A stretch of 6,290 nt of DNA from CAYFIW01 sp964500645 (lineage in GTDB: Bacteria; Chloroflexota; Dehalococcoidia; Lucifugimonadales; UBA826). Positions 1 through 6,290 of this stretch are shown one piece after another. The number at the start of each line of letters is the position of its first letter. Positions within the stretch are counted from its first letter, which is position 1. The translations under genes and the position numbers were made by a program. The stretch spans positions 1 through 6,290 of the forward strand of contig CAZCOH010000080.1 in assembly GCA_964500645.1 (NCBI GenBank), written 5' to 3'. The notes below the pieces were generated by a model. It made no database searches, was not told the DNA's origin, and saw nothing but the letters and a program-made list of their open reading frames with translations.

Positions 1-1
1 A

Positions 2-940
2 GCAGATATATTCGGGCAAAATTTCAGGCCTGGAGCTGCAGAAAGATGTGGATTTGGTTACGAGGATCTAATAAAAATCAACCCTGCGCTCGTTTATGCT
101 TCAGTCTCTGGATATGGACCTGACGGACCTGACTCTGCATTGCCCGGAACCGATGCTGTCGGCCAGGCTATAGGTGGAGTAACCGAAGCCTTTTCAATAC
201 CAGGGCAACCCAGGCGGACAGGAGTCGCCTCCGTCGCCGATGAAACATGCGGCATATTGACTTTCGGTGGAGTATTGGCAGCTCTTATACACGCTAGGAG
301 CACCGGCAAAGGTCAAAAAGTTGAAACCTCCCTAGTTGGAAGCGCATTCAGGTTGATGGGCTGGACGATGACAACTGCAATGTGGAAACAAGAACCCCCC
401 ATTACTGGAGCGAGGATTAACGGAAGCAGAGAAAGGGCTGGAATAGCTGCCTGTTTCAATGACTCAGAAGGGAAACCTCTGGCAATGCAACTAGATTCCA
501 GGCACTGGCTTCTTGCCCTAGAGAGTCTAGGTTTTCTACCGAAGATGGAGAGTAAGGGTATTTCTGATCTAGGCTTGGCATTTGAATCAGAGGAGAACAA
601 GAACCTCATCCTCGACACCCTCGCCGAATTGTTTGCTCAGAACACAAGAGACCACTGGCTAAACATACTTAGACAAAATGATATGGTGGCAACTCAAGTC
701 AATACAATGCTTGAAGCATCAGAAGATCCCAATATCGTCCAAAACAGATATGTGGATGAAATAATTCATCCTGACACCAAAGAAAAATTGAAGATCCATG
801 GAACCCCATGGAAATTTTCAGAAACTCCCAGCCAGTTCGGGTTTGCACCTAAACTGGGTGAACATAACGAGGAAATTCTCTTGAATCTGGGGTATGAGGA
901 TAACGAGATAGATCGACTTATTGAAATTAATGCCATTTAG
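2..940 (+). CDS. CaiB/BaiF family (family III) CoA-transferase, 5'-truncated by window edge
   Basis: Family III CoA-transferases move coenzyme A between organic acids in the cytoplasm through an aspartyl-CoA intermediate. The frame is open from base 2, giving 312 residues before the TAG stop. Full-length members have about 390-410 residues, so roughly 80-90 N-terminal residues lie outside. Family hallmarks seen: QNFRPGAAER near the start, LVYASVSGYGPDGP, then PGTDAVGQA. The Asp in VADETCG (codon 239-241, visible residue 80) sits where formyl-CoA transferase has its catalytic Asp169, just before the conserved helix GGVLAALIHARSTGKGQ. The C-terminal GEHNEEILLNLGY is also typical. A TTG at 140 is not the start, because conserved family sequence continues upstream of it. 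The acid substrate cannot be assigned, since the family includes formyl-, succinyl-, carnitine- and racemase-type enzymes. No partner enzyme is visible here. Confidence 0.95.
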   Translation, partial: ADIFGQNFRPGAAERCGFGYEDLIKINPALVYASVSGYGPDGPDSALPGTDAVGQAIGGVTEAFSIPGQPRRTGVASVADETCGILTFGGVLAALIHARSTGKGQKVETSLVGSAFRLMGWTMTTAMWKQEPPITGARINGSRERAGIAACFNDSEGKPLAMQLDSRHWLLALESLGFLPKMESKGISDLGLAFESEENKNLILDTLAELFAQNTRDHWLNILRQNDMVATQVNTMLEASEDPNIVQNRYVDEIIHPDTKEKLKIHGTPWKFSETPSQFGFAPKLGEHNEEILLNLGYEDNEIDRLIEINAI

Positions 941-953
941 GCACTAACGTGCC
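940..953 (+). other. Short stem-loop at the end of the CoA-transferase gene
   Basis: GGCAC-TAAC-GTGCC can form a 5-bp stem with a 4-nt loop, starting at the last base of the stop codon. No run of T follows, so it is at best a weak terminator or an RNA-end stabiliser. A 4-bp hairpin, GGAG-ATAA-CTCC, follows at 960-971. Function is not established. Confidence 0.2.
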
Positions 954-986
954 AAGTTTGGAGATAACTCCTCTTGTAAATTGAAG

Positions 987-999
987 TTTGTATTACAAA
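987..999. promoter_or_regulatory. 13-bp perfect palindrome, candidate operator
   Basis: TTTGTA-T-TACAAA has perfect 6-bp arms around a single central base, 76 bp before the adaptor start. A partly overlapping TTGTAA-N13-TTACAA pair (974-979 and 993-998) shares its right arm. The shape suits a small dimeric repressor or activator of the export operon. No regulator gene is in view, and the AT-rich context makes chance symmetry more likely. Confidence 0.35.
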
Positions 1000-1024
1000 A
1001 CACTCCATAAATTTGCCATTCACG

Positions 1025-1051
1025 TATAAAATTTAGGGTAGATCTAAATTT
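1025..1051 (+). promoter_or_regulatory. TATAAA box overlapped by an 8-bp inverted repeat
   Basis: TATAAA at 1025-1030 is a plausible -10 element for the export operon. No convincing -35 lies 16-18 bp upstream: TTGCCA at 1013-1018 is far too close. Overlapping the box is AAATTTAG (1029-1036), spacer GGTAGAT, then CTAAATTT (1044-1051), a perfect 8-bp inverted repeat. It could be an operator covering the promoter, or a hairpin in the 5' leader ahead of the Shine-Dalgarno sequence. Promoter assignment is tentative. Confidence 0.35.
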
Positions 1052-1063
1052 ACGCTCATCATC

Positions 1064-1068
1064 AGGAG
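1064..1068 (+). promoter_or_regulatory. Ribosome binding site of the adaptor gene
   Basis: AGGAG lies 6 nt before a TTG codon at 1075. It fixes the start of the adaptor at TTG, since no in-frame ATG is available nearby and the protein then begins with a Lys-rich segment followed by a membrane helix. Confidence 0.7.
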
Positions 1069-1074
1069 CACCTG

Positions 1075-3303
1075 TTGAAAAAATTCCTACTGAAAAACAA
1101 ATATAAGGTAGCCTTGCTGGTTGTATCAATCATTGTATTGGTTTCTGTCGGAGGCACTTTTTTATTCAACAAAGGTGACGACTCCTCTGTTTCTGTGATC
1201 CAGGAAGATGAGCAATTATATGTTGTTTCAAACGACGATCTAGTTCGAAGCGTGTCAAGCAGCGGGCATTTAAGTTACGGGCAAGCAAAAGACGTTCATT
1301 TCCAATTTGCTGGAACAATTCAATCTATCAATTTCCCCGGCACAGATCCAGTTCACATACGCAAAGGGGAATTAATAGCGGAAATAGATACAAACACCAT
1401 AGCCAGGTTGAATTTGATACACAAGCAAGCCGTTAAGGAAACAAGCCTTGCTGAAGAAAAGCTGAGGCATTTCACGACCGTAGAACAAGAACGTCTACAA
1501 AAAGATAATGCACAAAATGTGGCAACAGCTGAACAACAAAGGGATTCAGCGCGCAAATCATTGGACGAATTGCTAGACCAGCAGAAAATTAAAGATGGTG
1601 CGGCCTACACCATGTTTGTAAAAGAAAAAGAGCTATCTGACTCACAGAATTTACTTGAGGATTTAAAGTCCCCTTACCCCAGTGGAATAGCCCAGCTTGA
1701 CCAGTTAGCTCTGAATGCAAAATTGTTTCTTGATTCGGTGAAGGATTTTACCGATTTAAATCTAGAATACGAATCAGCGAGCTCTTCTCTTTACTCCCTG
1801 ATATTGCAGATGGATCTAAGTAACCGCCTACTTGACGACGAAATATCTGATCTAGAAAAGATCGTGGAAGACAACGAGAAAAACTACGGAGATTATCTGC
1901 AAAGGTGGTTTGGGGTAAAAAACTCTTCACTATTGTCATTATCACCAAAAGCTATTTACCAAGACTGGGGCATAGACCCGGAGATTCTATTTGATAAAAA
2001 TAGTCGCCTAAGTGACACTCGGTCATTTGTGAGTAATTACAACCCATCTTCCCTATCAGAAACCCCCTGGGATGACGCAACCGTATTGGCATGGCTAACT
2101 TTTTACCCAGGTGCGATAGTGGGGAAATGTCCAGATCCACAGCGTATTTCCCCCGGAGCATTCTGCGTCGACAAAGAACTTAATGATGCCTGGGACATAT
2201 TGACAGACTCCAGAAAGAATCTAAGAAATCGTATCACCCAGGGCGAAAGGGATACCGAAAACTTACAAGATCAAATTAGAAGGTCAAAAAATGCTTTGCA
2301 ACGAGCAGAAGATAATCTAAATGAATTCAATGGAACGCTGGAGGATTCACCCAGCGTATTTAAAAGTGATTACGAAATCGCTTATCGATCTTATGAATCG
2401 GCTCTTTCCGCAGCCCAACAGGCCCGGGATCAACTTGGAACAAGTATAGCGGCCCAACAGAAAGAGGTTGCAACCAAAAGGCACGCACTTGCAACCGCGA
2501 CTGAAGATTACGAAGATGTTCTAGAAGGTCCGAGTCAATTCGAGATTAATGCCGCTGAGGTTAGTCTTACGGTAAGTGAATCAGAATTATCCTTTTCGAT
2601 TGATGAATACAATAAGTCTCTTACTCCTGATCCAATCATCTTAGCGGTTCTTGAATCAGCTCTAGCTAGTAAAAAGTTAGATGAACGAAAAGCGTTTAAC
2701 AATTTTTCAAATCCGCACATATATTCCCCTGTAGATGGGATTTTACTGAGATCCGAACATCACGGATCTTTACGCGCAGGAACTAATTTTATAGAGGGGC
2801 AGATGGCGGCGCAGGTGGCTCCTTACGACAGTATCGTTTTCCAGGGTGAGGTGGGAGAATCTGAAATCTCCAACATCGCTTTAGGAATGGAAACACTGGT
2901 ATTAATTGACGTAGACGATGACAAGAAGAAATTGAACGGTATTCTAGACACAATATCCCCTATGTCTAATAAAGCCAGTGGCACTGTTAGATACAAGATC
3001 TCAGTCAACATAAATGACCTCCCTGACAATCTCCAAACAGAAGGCTTTTCAGCCGTCGCAAAAATTGTCCTGGAAAGACAAAGCGACGTTATAAAAGTGC
3101 CTTTGGATGCCATCAAACAACGAGGCGACGAGACTTATGTAAGGATATACAAGGATGATCGAATCACAGACAGAAAAGTAGACCTAGGGATCAATGATGA
3201 TTTCTGGGTTGGCGTGACAAGTGGGTTATCATCCGGAGAGTCGATCGTCATTACAAGTAAGAGAACAAGCTCAGAAAGATTTGAGCTCGACATGGAAGAT
3301 TAG
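1075..3303 (+). CDS. Oversized HlyD/MacA-family membrane fusion (adaptor) subunit of an ABC exporter
   Basis: Adaptor expected to link the ABC permease encoded downstream to the exterior or cell envelope. It has 742 residues; MacA and YknX have about 370-380. Order: Lys-rich N-terminus and one membrane helix (about 12-31) with no lipobox Cys; first half of the lipoyl-like domain (about 60-107, with FQFAGTIQSI and IRKGELIAEIDT); a helical, largely charged segment (about 108-270); a less helical, Pro/Ser/aromatic-rich insert (about 270-370) holding the only two cysteines, C352 and C364; a long Gln/Glu/Ala-rich helical segment (about 370-540); second lipoyl half (IYSPVDGILL, 549-558); then beta-barrel and membrane-proximal domains to the end (VIKVPLDAI at 672-680). 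The TTG start is chosen from the AGGAG 6 nt upstream. It begins the operon, 29 bp before the ATPase gene. Family assignment is firm; substrate and outer partner are unknown. Confidence 0.92.
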   Translation: MKKFLLKNKYKVALLVVSIIVLVSVGGTFLFNKGDDSSVSVIQEDEQLYVVSNDDLVRSVSSSGHLSYGQAKDVHFQFAGTIQSINFPGTDPVHIRKGELIAEIDTNTIARLNLIHKQAVKETSLAEEKLRHFTTVEQERLQKDNAQNVATAEQQRDSARKSLDELLDQQKIKDGAAYTMFVKEKELSDSQNLLEDLKSPYPSGIAQLDQLALNAKLFLDSVKDFTDLNLEYESASSSLYSLILQMDLSNRLLDDEISDLEKIVEDNEKNYGDYLQRWFGVKNSSLLSLSPKAIYQDWGIDPEILFDKNSRLSDTRSFVSNYNPSSLSETPWDDATVLAWLTFYPGAIVGKCPDPQRISPGAFCVDKELNDAWDILTDSRKNLRNRITQGERDTENLQDQIRRSKNALQRAEDNLNEFNGTLEDSPSVFKSDYEIAYRSYESALSAAQQARDQLGTSIAAQQKEVATKRHALATATEDYEDVLEGPSQFEINAAEVSLTVSESELSFSIDEYNKSLTPDPIILAVLESALASKKLDERKAFNNFSNPHIYSPVDGILLRSEHHGSLRAGTNFIEGQMAAQVAPYDSIVFQGEVGESEISNIALGMETLVLIDVDDDKKKLNGILDTISPMSNKASGTVRYKISVNINDLPDNLQTEGFSAVAKIVLERQSDVIKVPLDAIKQRGDETYVRIYKDDRITDRKVDLGINDDFWVGVTSGLSSGESIVITSKRTSSERFELDMED

Positions 3304-3332
3304 AAAAATTAGATATGGCTTAAATTAAGAAC

Positions 3333-4061
3333 TTGAATAGAGATATCACCGAATATAAAAACGAATCCTTAATCACACTAAGTGGTGTCAGAAAAATTTA
3401 TTCAATAGGGTCTGTTGAAGTCGCCGCCCTAGCTGGCATTGATTTGGAAATCGCCGAAGCTGAATTCGTTGCGATCACAGGGCCTTCAGGATCAGGTAAA
3501 TCAACCCTTATGAATATAATTGGGTGTCTGGATGTTCCCACTGATGGAGAATATCGGCTGCAGGGTCAGGAGGTTGGAAGCCTGGGTGAAAACGGGTTAG
3601 CCGATGTAAGAAGCAAACAAATTGGGTTTGTATTCCAAACTTATAATCTCCTACCCAGACTAACTGCTCAAGAAAACGTTTCGCTACCTCTTGTCTATGC
3701 CGGATTATCTAATCGCAATGATAGGGCCATGGAAGCGCTGGAAAAAGTTGGACTCTCAGATCGGGCAAATCATCTTCCAACCGAACTTTCCGGTGGTCAA
3801 CAACAAAGAGTCGGAATAGCAAGAGCTCTTGTAACCCAGCCATCGATACTACTTGCTGATGAACCAACAGGAAACCTGGATTCACAATCCACAGAAGATA
3901 TCATGAGCCTATTGATATCACTGAACAAGGAAACTAACGTAACCTTGATCATAGTTACCCATGAGCCAGATATTGCTTCTATGGCGCGTAGAACCGTCAG
4001 AATAGTAGACGGAAAAATCGATGATGACACAGGTCATCAAGATCATGGATTTAACTCGTGA
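3333..4061 (+). CDS. ABC transporter ATPase, MacB/LolD/YknY class
   Basis: Cytoplasmic ATPase expected to drive the permease encoded next. All motifs are intact over 242 residues: Walker A GPSGSGKST (50-58), Q-loop FQTYNLLPRLTAQENV (Q102), signature LSGGQQQRV (152-160), Walker B ILLADEPTGNLD with D176 and E177, and H-loop His210 in VTHE. The NLLPRLTAQENV stretch and the TGNLDS D-loop are typical of the lipoprotein-release/macrolide-export subfamily. The TTG start at 3333 is inferred: a stop (TAA, 3321-3323) lies in frame 9 nt upstream, and the next in-frame Met is residue 60, inside the nucleotide-binding core. The Shine-Dalgarno sequence is poor (only TAAGA-like), so translation may depend on the upstream gene. 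It overlaps the permease gene by 4 nt (GTGA). The substrate cannot be deduced from this subunit. Confidence 0.95.
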   Translation: MNRDITEYKNESLITLSGVRKIYSIGSVEVAALAGIDLEIAEAEFVAITGPSGSGKSTLMNIIGCLDVPTDGEYRLQGQEVGSLGENGLADVRSKQIGFVFQTYNLLPRLTAQENVSLPLVYAGLSNRNDRAMEALEKVGLSDRANHLPTELSGGQQQRVGIARALVTQPSILLADEPTGNLDSQSTEDIMSLLISLNKETNVTLIIVTHEPDIASMARRTVRIVDGKIDDDTGHQDHGFNS

Positions 4062-5290
4062 AGGCTTTCCCCATAATCAGAATGGCGCTTGGCTCACTAA
4101 GTGCGAATAAACTTAGAGCAAGCCTGGCCTTACTTGGAATAGTAATTGGGATAACGGCTGTAATAACCCTTATGTCGGTGGGACGAGGTGTCCAGGAATT
4201 AATAGTGACAGGCCTGGAATCATTTGGAACAAATCTTGTCCTGGTCATACCGGACACGACTGTGGATTGGGAAGATATGACCCCACTAACCTACTCTGAT
4301 GCCTTAGCCCTCATGGATAAAAAAAACGCACCCTCTATTGAAGCTGTAGCACTAGAACGTAACCTAAATCTCCGAGTCGTCTCACCGGAAGAAGATTCAA
4401 ATGCCAATATTGTCGGTGTATTAGAAACCCATGGATCAGTTAGAAATTTAGACGTTGACAGAGGAATGTTCCTGTCTAAAAGTCATGTAGATGAATCCGC
4501 CAAAGTTGTTGTCGCAGGAGCCACAATATCTCAAAAGCTATTTCCTGAATCCGATCCTATAGGCCAGGAATTAAGACTTGGTGACGGTCCTAGATTTAGG
4601 ATCATCGGAATCTTGGAAAAAAAAGATAACGCCGATTTCAACGATGGTGCAGACGACTCTTTATACATACCGATAAGTTCAATGGACACACATTTACAGT
4701 CATCACGGTCTATTACGGGAGATATGTACATTGGGTATATTACCCTCAAGGCAATCGATGCAAAAAGTGTCGATCAGGCCGTGGCGGAGGCGGCAAAAAT
4801 CATACGACTGGAACACAGGATTGAAGGAAAGGATGATTTCATCGTAACCAGCCAGCAGGAGATACTTCAAATGCTTGAAGTCATACTGGCTGCAATCATA
4901 TTTTTCCTCATCAGCATTGCCGGTATTTCACTGTTGGTAGGTGGAATTGGCATTATGAATATAATGTTGGTATCAGTGACTGAAAGAACACGGGAAATAG
5001 GAATCAGAAAGGCTCTCGGAGCAAAACGCGGTGACATTCTTCTCCAGTTCGTAATCGAATCAATACTTCTTACAGGGGGTGGGGGCCTCACAGGAATATT
5101 GTTGGGTTATGGCATCTCAAAACTATTGAATGGAATCCCGATAGGCGATGAAAATCTCACTACTGCTTTCAGCCCTGACATAGCATTACTCGCTTTAGCA
5201 GTATCAGCTGGCATAGGTTTGTTTTTCGGAATATTTCCGGCCTACAGGGCCTCGAAGTTGCATCCAATCGAAGCCTTAAGGCATCAATAA
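4058..5290 (+). CDS. MacB/FtsX-type ABC transporter permease
   Basis: Membrane subunit of the exporter, 410 residues, close to YknZ (about 400) and to the permease half of MacB without its fused ATPase. Layout: a short amphipathic N-terminus ending ANKLRASLALLGIVIG, typical of MacB; TM1 about 21-41; a large extracytoplasmic MacB_PCD-like domain about 45-270, including VVVAGATISQKLFP and LGDGPRFRIIGILE; then three helices about 275-303, 328-352 and 374-394. The conserved cytoplasmic loop VTERTREIGIRKALGA (307-322) and the ending PAYRASKLHPIEALRHQ mark the FtsX-like domain. The GTG start overlaps the ATPase stop as GTGA, implying translational coupling; ATG at 4082 (residue 9) is a weaker alternative because it would cut into the conserved N-terminus. 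Four helices with one large external domain indicate mechanotransmission rather than a membrane-spanning channel. Confidence 0.95.
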   Translation: MKAFPIIRMALGSLSANKLRASLALLGIVIGITAVITLMSVGRGVQELIVTGLESFGTNLVLVIPDTTVDWEDMTPLTYSDALALMDKKNAPSIEAVALERNLNLRVVSPEEDSNANIVGVLETHGSVRNLDVDRGMFLSKSHVDESAKVVVAGATISQKLFPESDPIGQELRLGDGPRFRIIGILEKKDNADFNDGADDSLYIPISSMDTHLQSSRSITGDMYIGYITLKAIDAKSVDQAVAEAAKIIRLEHRIEGKDDFIVTSQQEILQMLEVILAAIIFFLISIAGISLLVGGIGIMNIMLVSVTERTREIGIRKALGAKRGDILLQFVIESILLTGGGGLTGILLGYGISKLLNGIPIGDENLTTAFSPDIALLALAVSAGIGLFFGIFPAYRASKLHPIEALRHQ

Positions 5291-5315
5291 TTATTAATCG
5301 GCGATGAAATTATTT

Positions 5316-6290
5316 TCAAGATAATCTAGTCTTATTTTGCTTGCGTAAAATCCATAAAACCAAAGCCAAAATCGAAAACGCCATAACTCCCATTCCGAAA
5401 AGACCGACAGAAGGAATCTCAATCGTGGCATTAACAGTTGTTACGGTAAATATGATCGAGTCAGTTACCTTCTGATTGTTCGCATCTGTTACTGTGATCA
5501 CCGCTATATATGTTCCTGACGAAGCATAGGTGTGCTTCCCTCCAACTACCCTGTTGCCAGTCACAGTTGCAGGCTCTATTGTCCCATCTCCCCAGTTAAT
5601 CTGTGCTGTGAAAGTACCTGTCCCACCGGATATAACACCTGCGGTAATTGCATTTGTACTTGAATTTAAAATAGCAGAGGATGTATGTATGTTGAAGGTA
5701 AACGGCGGTGGTACGCTGATAGAGCCTGAAGCAACAGAAGGAGACCCAGTGCCGGTACTATTAGTGGCTGTTACCGTAAACGTGTAAATAGTTCCATTCG
5801 TTAAACCGCTGACGACCGCTGTGGTGTCAGATGTTGTAGCAGTCACTCCTCCGGGTGAAGATGTAACCGTGTACTGAGTTATAGCAGCTCCGCCATTAGA
5901 CGCAGGAGCTGACCATGAAACCGTCGCCTGTGCATCACCACCTAAAGCTGACACGCCTGTCGGTATCCCAGGTAAAGTCGCTGGTGTCAAAGCATTCGAT
6001 GGAGTGGAGGTCGCTCCCTCACCGGGTGCAATGCCATTATAAGCCGTAACCACAAATCTATATTGAGTCCCATTCGTCAATCCCGTTACAGTGGCTGACG
6101 TACCCGTAGATGAGCTCCTGGAAAACACTGAAATAGAGTCCTCTGCATATGCGACGGTGTAAACATGGTCACCGTCAGGACTTACCGCTAGGGAAGATAC
6201 ACCATTAAGCCCATCAACTCCTCCAACATCGTCTTTTTGCATTTCAACATACGTAAGGACTCCAGTTAGTGCGTTTCTAAAAAACACCAC
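5316..6290 (-). CDS. Surface protein: beta-propeller blade, fn3 domains, PKD-like domain and C-terminal anchor (5' end outside)
   Basis: C-terminal 324 codons of a larger, probably exported protein; it ends in TGA at 5316-5318. Visible residues 1-58 are a lactonase/NHL-like propeller repeat (FFRNALTGVLTYVEMQKD, then GVSSLAVSPDGDHVYTVAY and ISVFSR). Residues 64-104 match only the second half of an fn3 unit. Residues 106-193 are a complete fn3 domain (PGIPTGVSALGGDAQATVSWSAP, later SGLTNGTIYTFTVTATN). Residues 196-287 are PKD-like (NWGDGT at 232-237, HTY at 253-255, VITVTD). Residues 297-316 form a membrane helix followed by a basic tail. The GTG codons at the window edge are most likely internal valines, since the blade is already under way. 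Such proteins act in adhesion or polysaccharide binding; the ligand is unknown. It converges on the permease gene with 25 bp between stops. Confidence 0.88.
   Translation of the reverse strand: MVFFRNALTGVLTYVEMQKDDVGGVDGLNGVSSLAVSPDGDHVYTVAYAEDSISVFSRSSSTGTSATVTGLTNGTQYRFVVTAYNGIAPGEGATSTPSNALTPATLPGIPTGVSALGGDAQATVSWSAPASNGGAAITQYTVTSSPGGVTATTSDTTAVVSGLTNGTIYTFTVTATNSTGTGSPSVASGSISVPPPFTFNIHTSSAILNSSTNAITAGVISGGTGTFTAQINWGDGTIEPATVTGNRVVGGKHTYASSGTYIAVITVTDANNQKVTDSIIFTVTTVNATIEIPSVGLFGMGVMAFSILALVLWILRKQNKTRLS
5319..5423 (-). other. C-terminal membrane anchor with sorting-signal-like layout
   Basis: The protein ends with a short polar/Pro segment (EIPSVG), about 20 hydrophobic residues (VMAFSILALVLWILRK region) and a basic tail RKQNKTRLS. 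This tripartite layout resembles sortase, exosortase or rhombosortase substrates, but none of the LPxTG, PEP or GlyGly motifs is present. A plain C-terminal membrane anchor is the cautious reading. Confidence 0.5.
5712..6101 (-). repeat. Fibronectin type III units: one half (5979-6101) and one complete (5712-5975)
   Basis: The half unit TSATVTGLTNGTQYRFVVTA aligns with the back half of the complete unit, DTTAVVSGLTNGTIYTFTVTA, and both run on to a Ser/Pro-rich linker. DNA similarity is visible too, for example CCATTCGT on the plus strand at the GLTNG codons of both copies. The first unit lacks the first four or so strands, including the WSAP-type Trp segment. Confidence 0.75.

Noticed and set aside
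140..142. TTG as the start of the CoA-transferase
   Set aside because: The frame is open to base 2 and encodes conserved family sequence (QNFRPGAAER, LVYASVSGYGPDGP) upstream of it.
1013..1030. TTGCCA and TATAAA as a -35/-10 pair
   Set aside because: Only 6 bp separate them, far below the 16-18 bp needed for a sigma-70-type promoter.
944..1129. 61-codon minus-strand reading frame across the intergenic gap
   Set aside because: It overlaps the adaptor start, has no recognisable domain, and covers the palindromes and ribosome binding site of the plus-strand operon.
5286..5295. AATAATTATT palindrome at the end of the permease gene
   Set aside because: Pure A/T, only 10 bp, and without a loop or T-run; it does not look like a terminator or a specific binding site.
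5530..5787. 85-codon plus-strand reading frame
   Set aside because: It lies wholly antisense to the PKD and fn3 coding region, and its Val/Pro-rich product reflects the Thr/Gly-rich sense strand.
6285..6290. GTG codons as the start of the minus-strand surface protein
   Set aside because: The protein begins there in the middle of a propeller repeat, with no signal peptide. The gene clearly continues past the window.

Overview
This is an ordinary-looking bacterial chromosomal segment with moderate G+C (about mid-40s percent by eye) and dense coding. Four genes read rightward and one reads leftward from the right edge. Two genes run off the window. No tRNA, rRNA, CRISPR array, transposase or integrase is visible. 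The mix of a CaiB/BaiF-type CoA-transferase, a MacAB/YknXYZ-type exporter and a surface beta-propeller/fn3/PKD protein fits an environmental bacterium. A marine Chloroflexota lineage (SAR202/Dehalococcoidia-like) is my best guess, held with low confidence because nothing here is taxonomically decisive.

Layout. Positions 2-940 hold the C-terminal 312 residues of a family III CoA-transferase. A 134-bp gap (941-1074) contains two clean inverted repeats, one overlapping a TATAAA box, and a good Shine-Dalgarno sequence. Then comes a compact three-gene export operon: a 742-residue membrane-anchored HlyD/MacA-family adaptor (1075-3303), a 242-residue LolD/MacB/YknY-class ABC ATPase (3333-4061) and a 410-residue MacB/FtsX-type permease (4058-5290). 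The last two overlap by GTGA. After a 25-bp convergent gap, a surface protein is encoded on the minus strand (5316-6290, 5' end outside). It carries a beta-propeller blade, a half fn3 unit, a full fn3 unit, a PKD-like domain and a C-terminal membrane anchor.

How the genes work together. The ATPase and permease should form a mechanotransmission-type (MacB-like) ABC complex and the adaptor should dock on it, in the same gene order as Bacillus yknX-yknY-yknZ. The substrate cannot be read from the sequence. The CoA-transferase and the surface protein have no evident functional link to the exporter.

I see no clear-cut undescribed system. The points most worth following are: the adaptor, about twice the usual size, with an inserted region holding the protein's only two cysteines; the apparent in-frame junction between a propeller blade and the back half of an fn3 domain; and the palindromes in front of the export operon.
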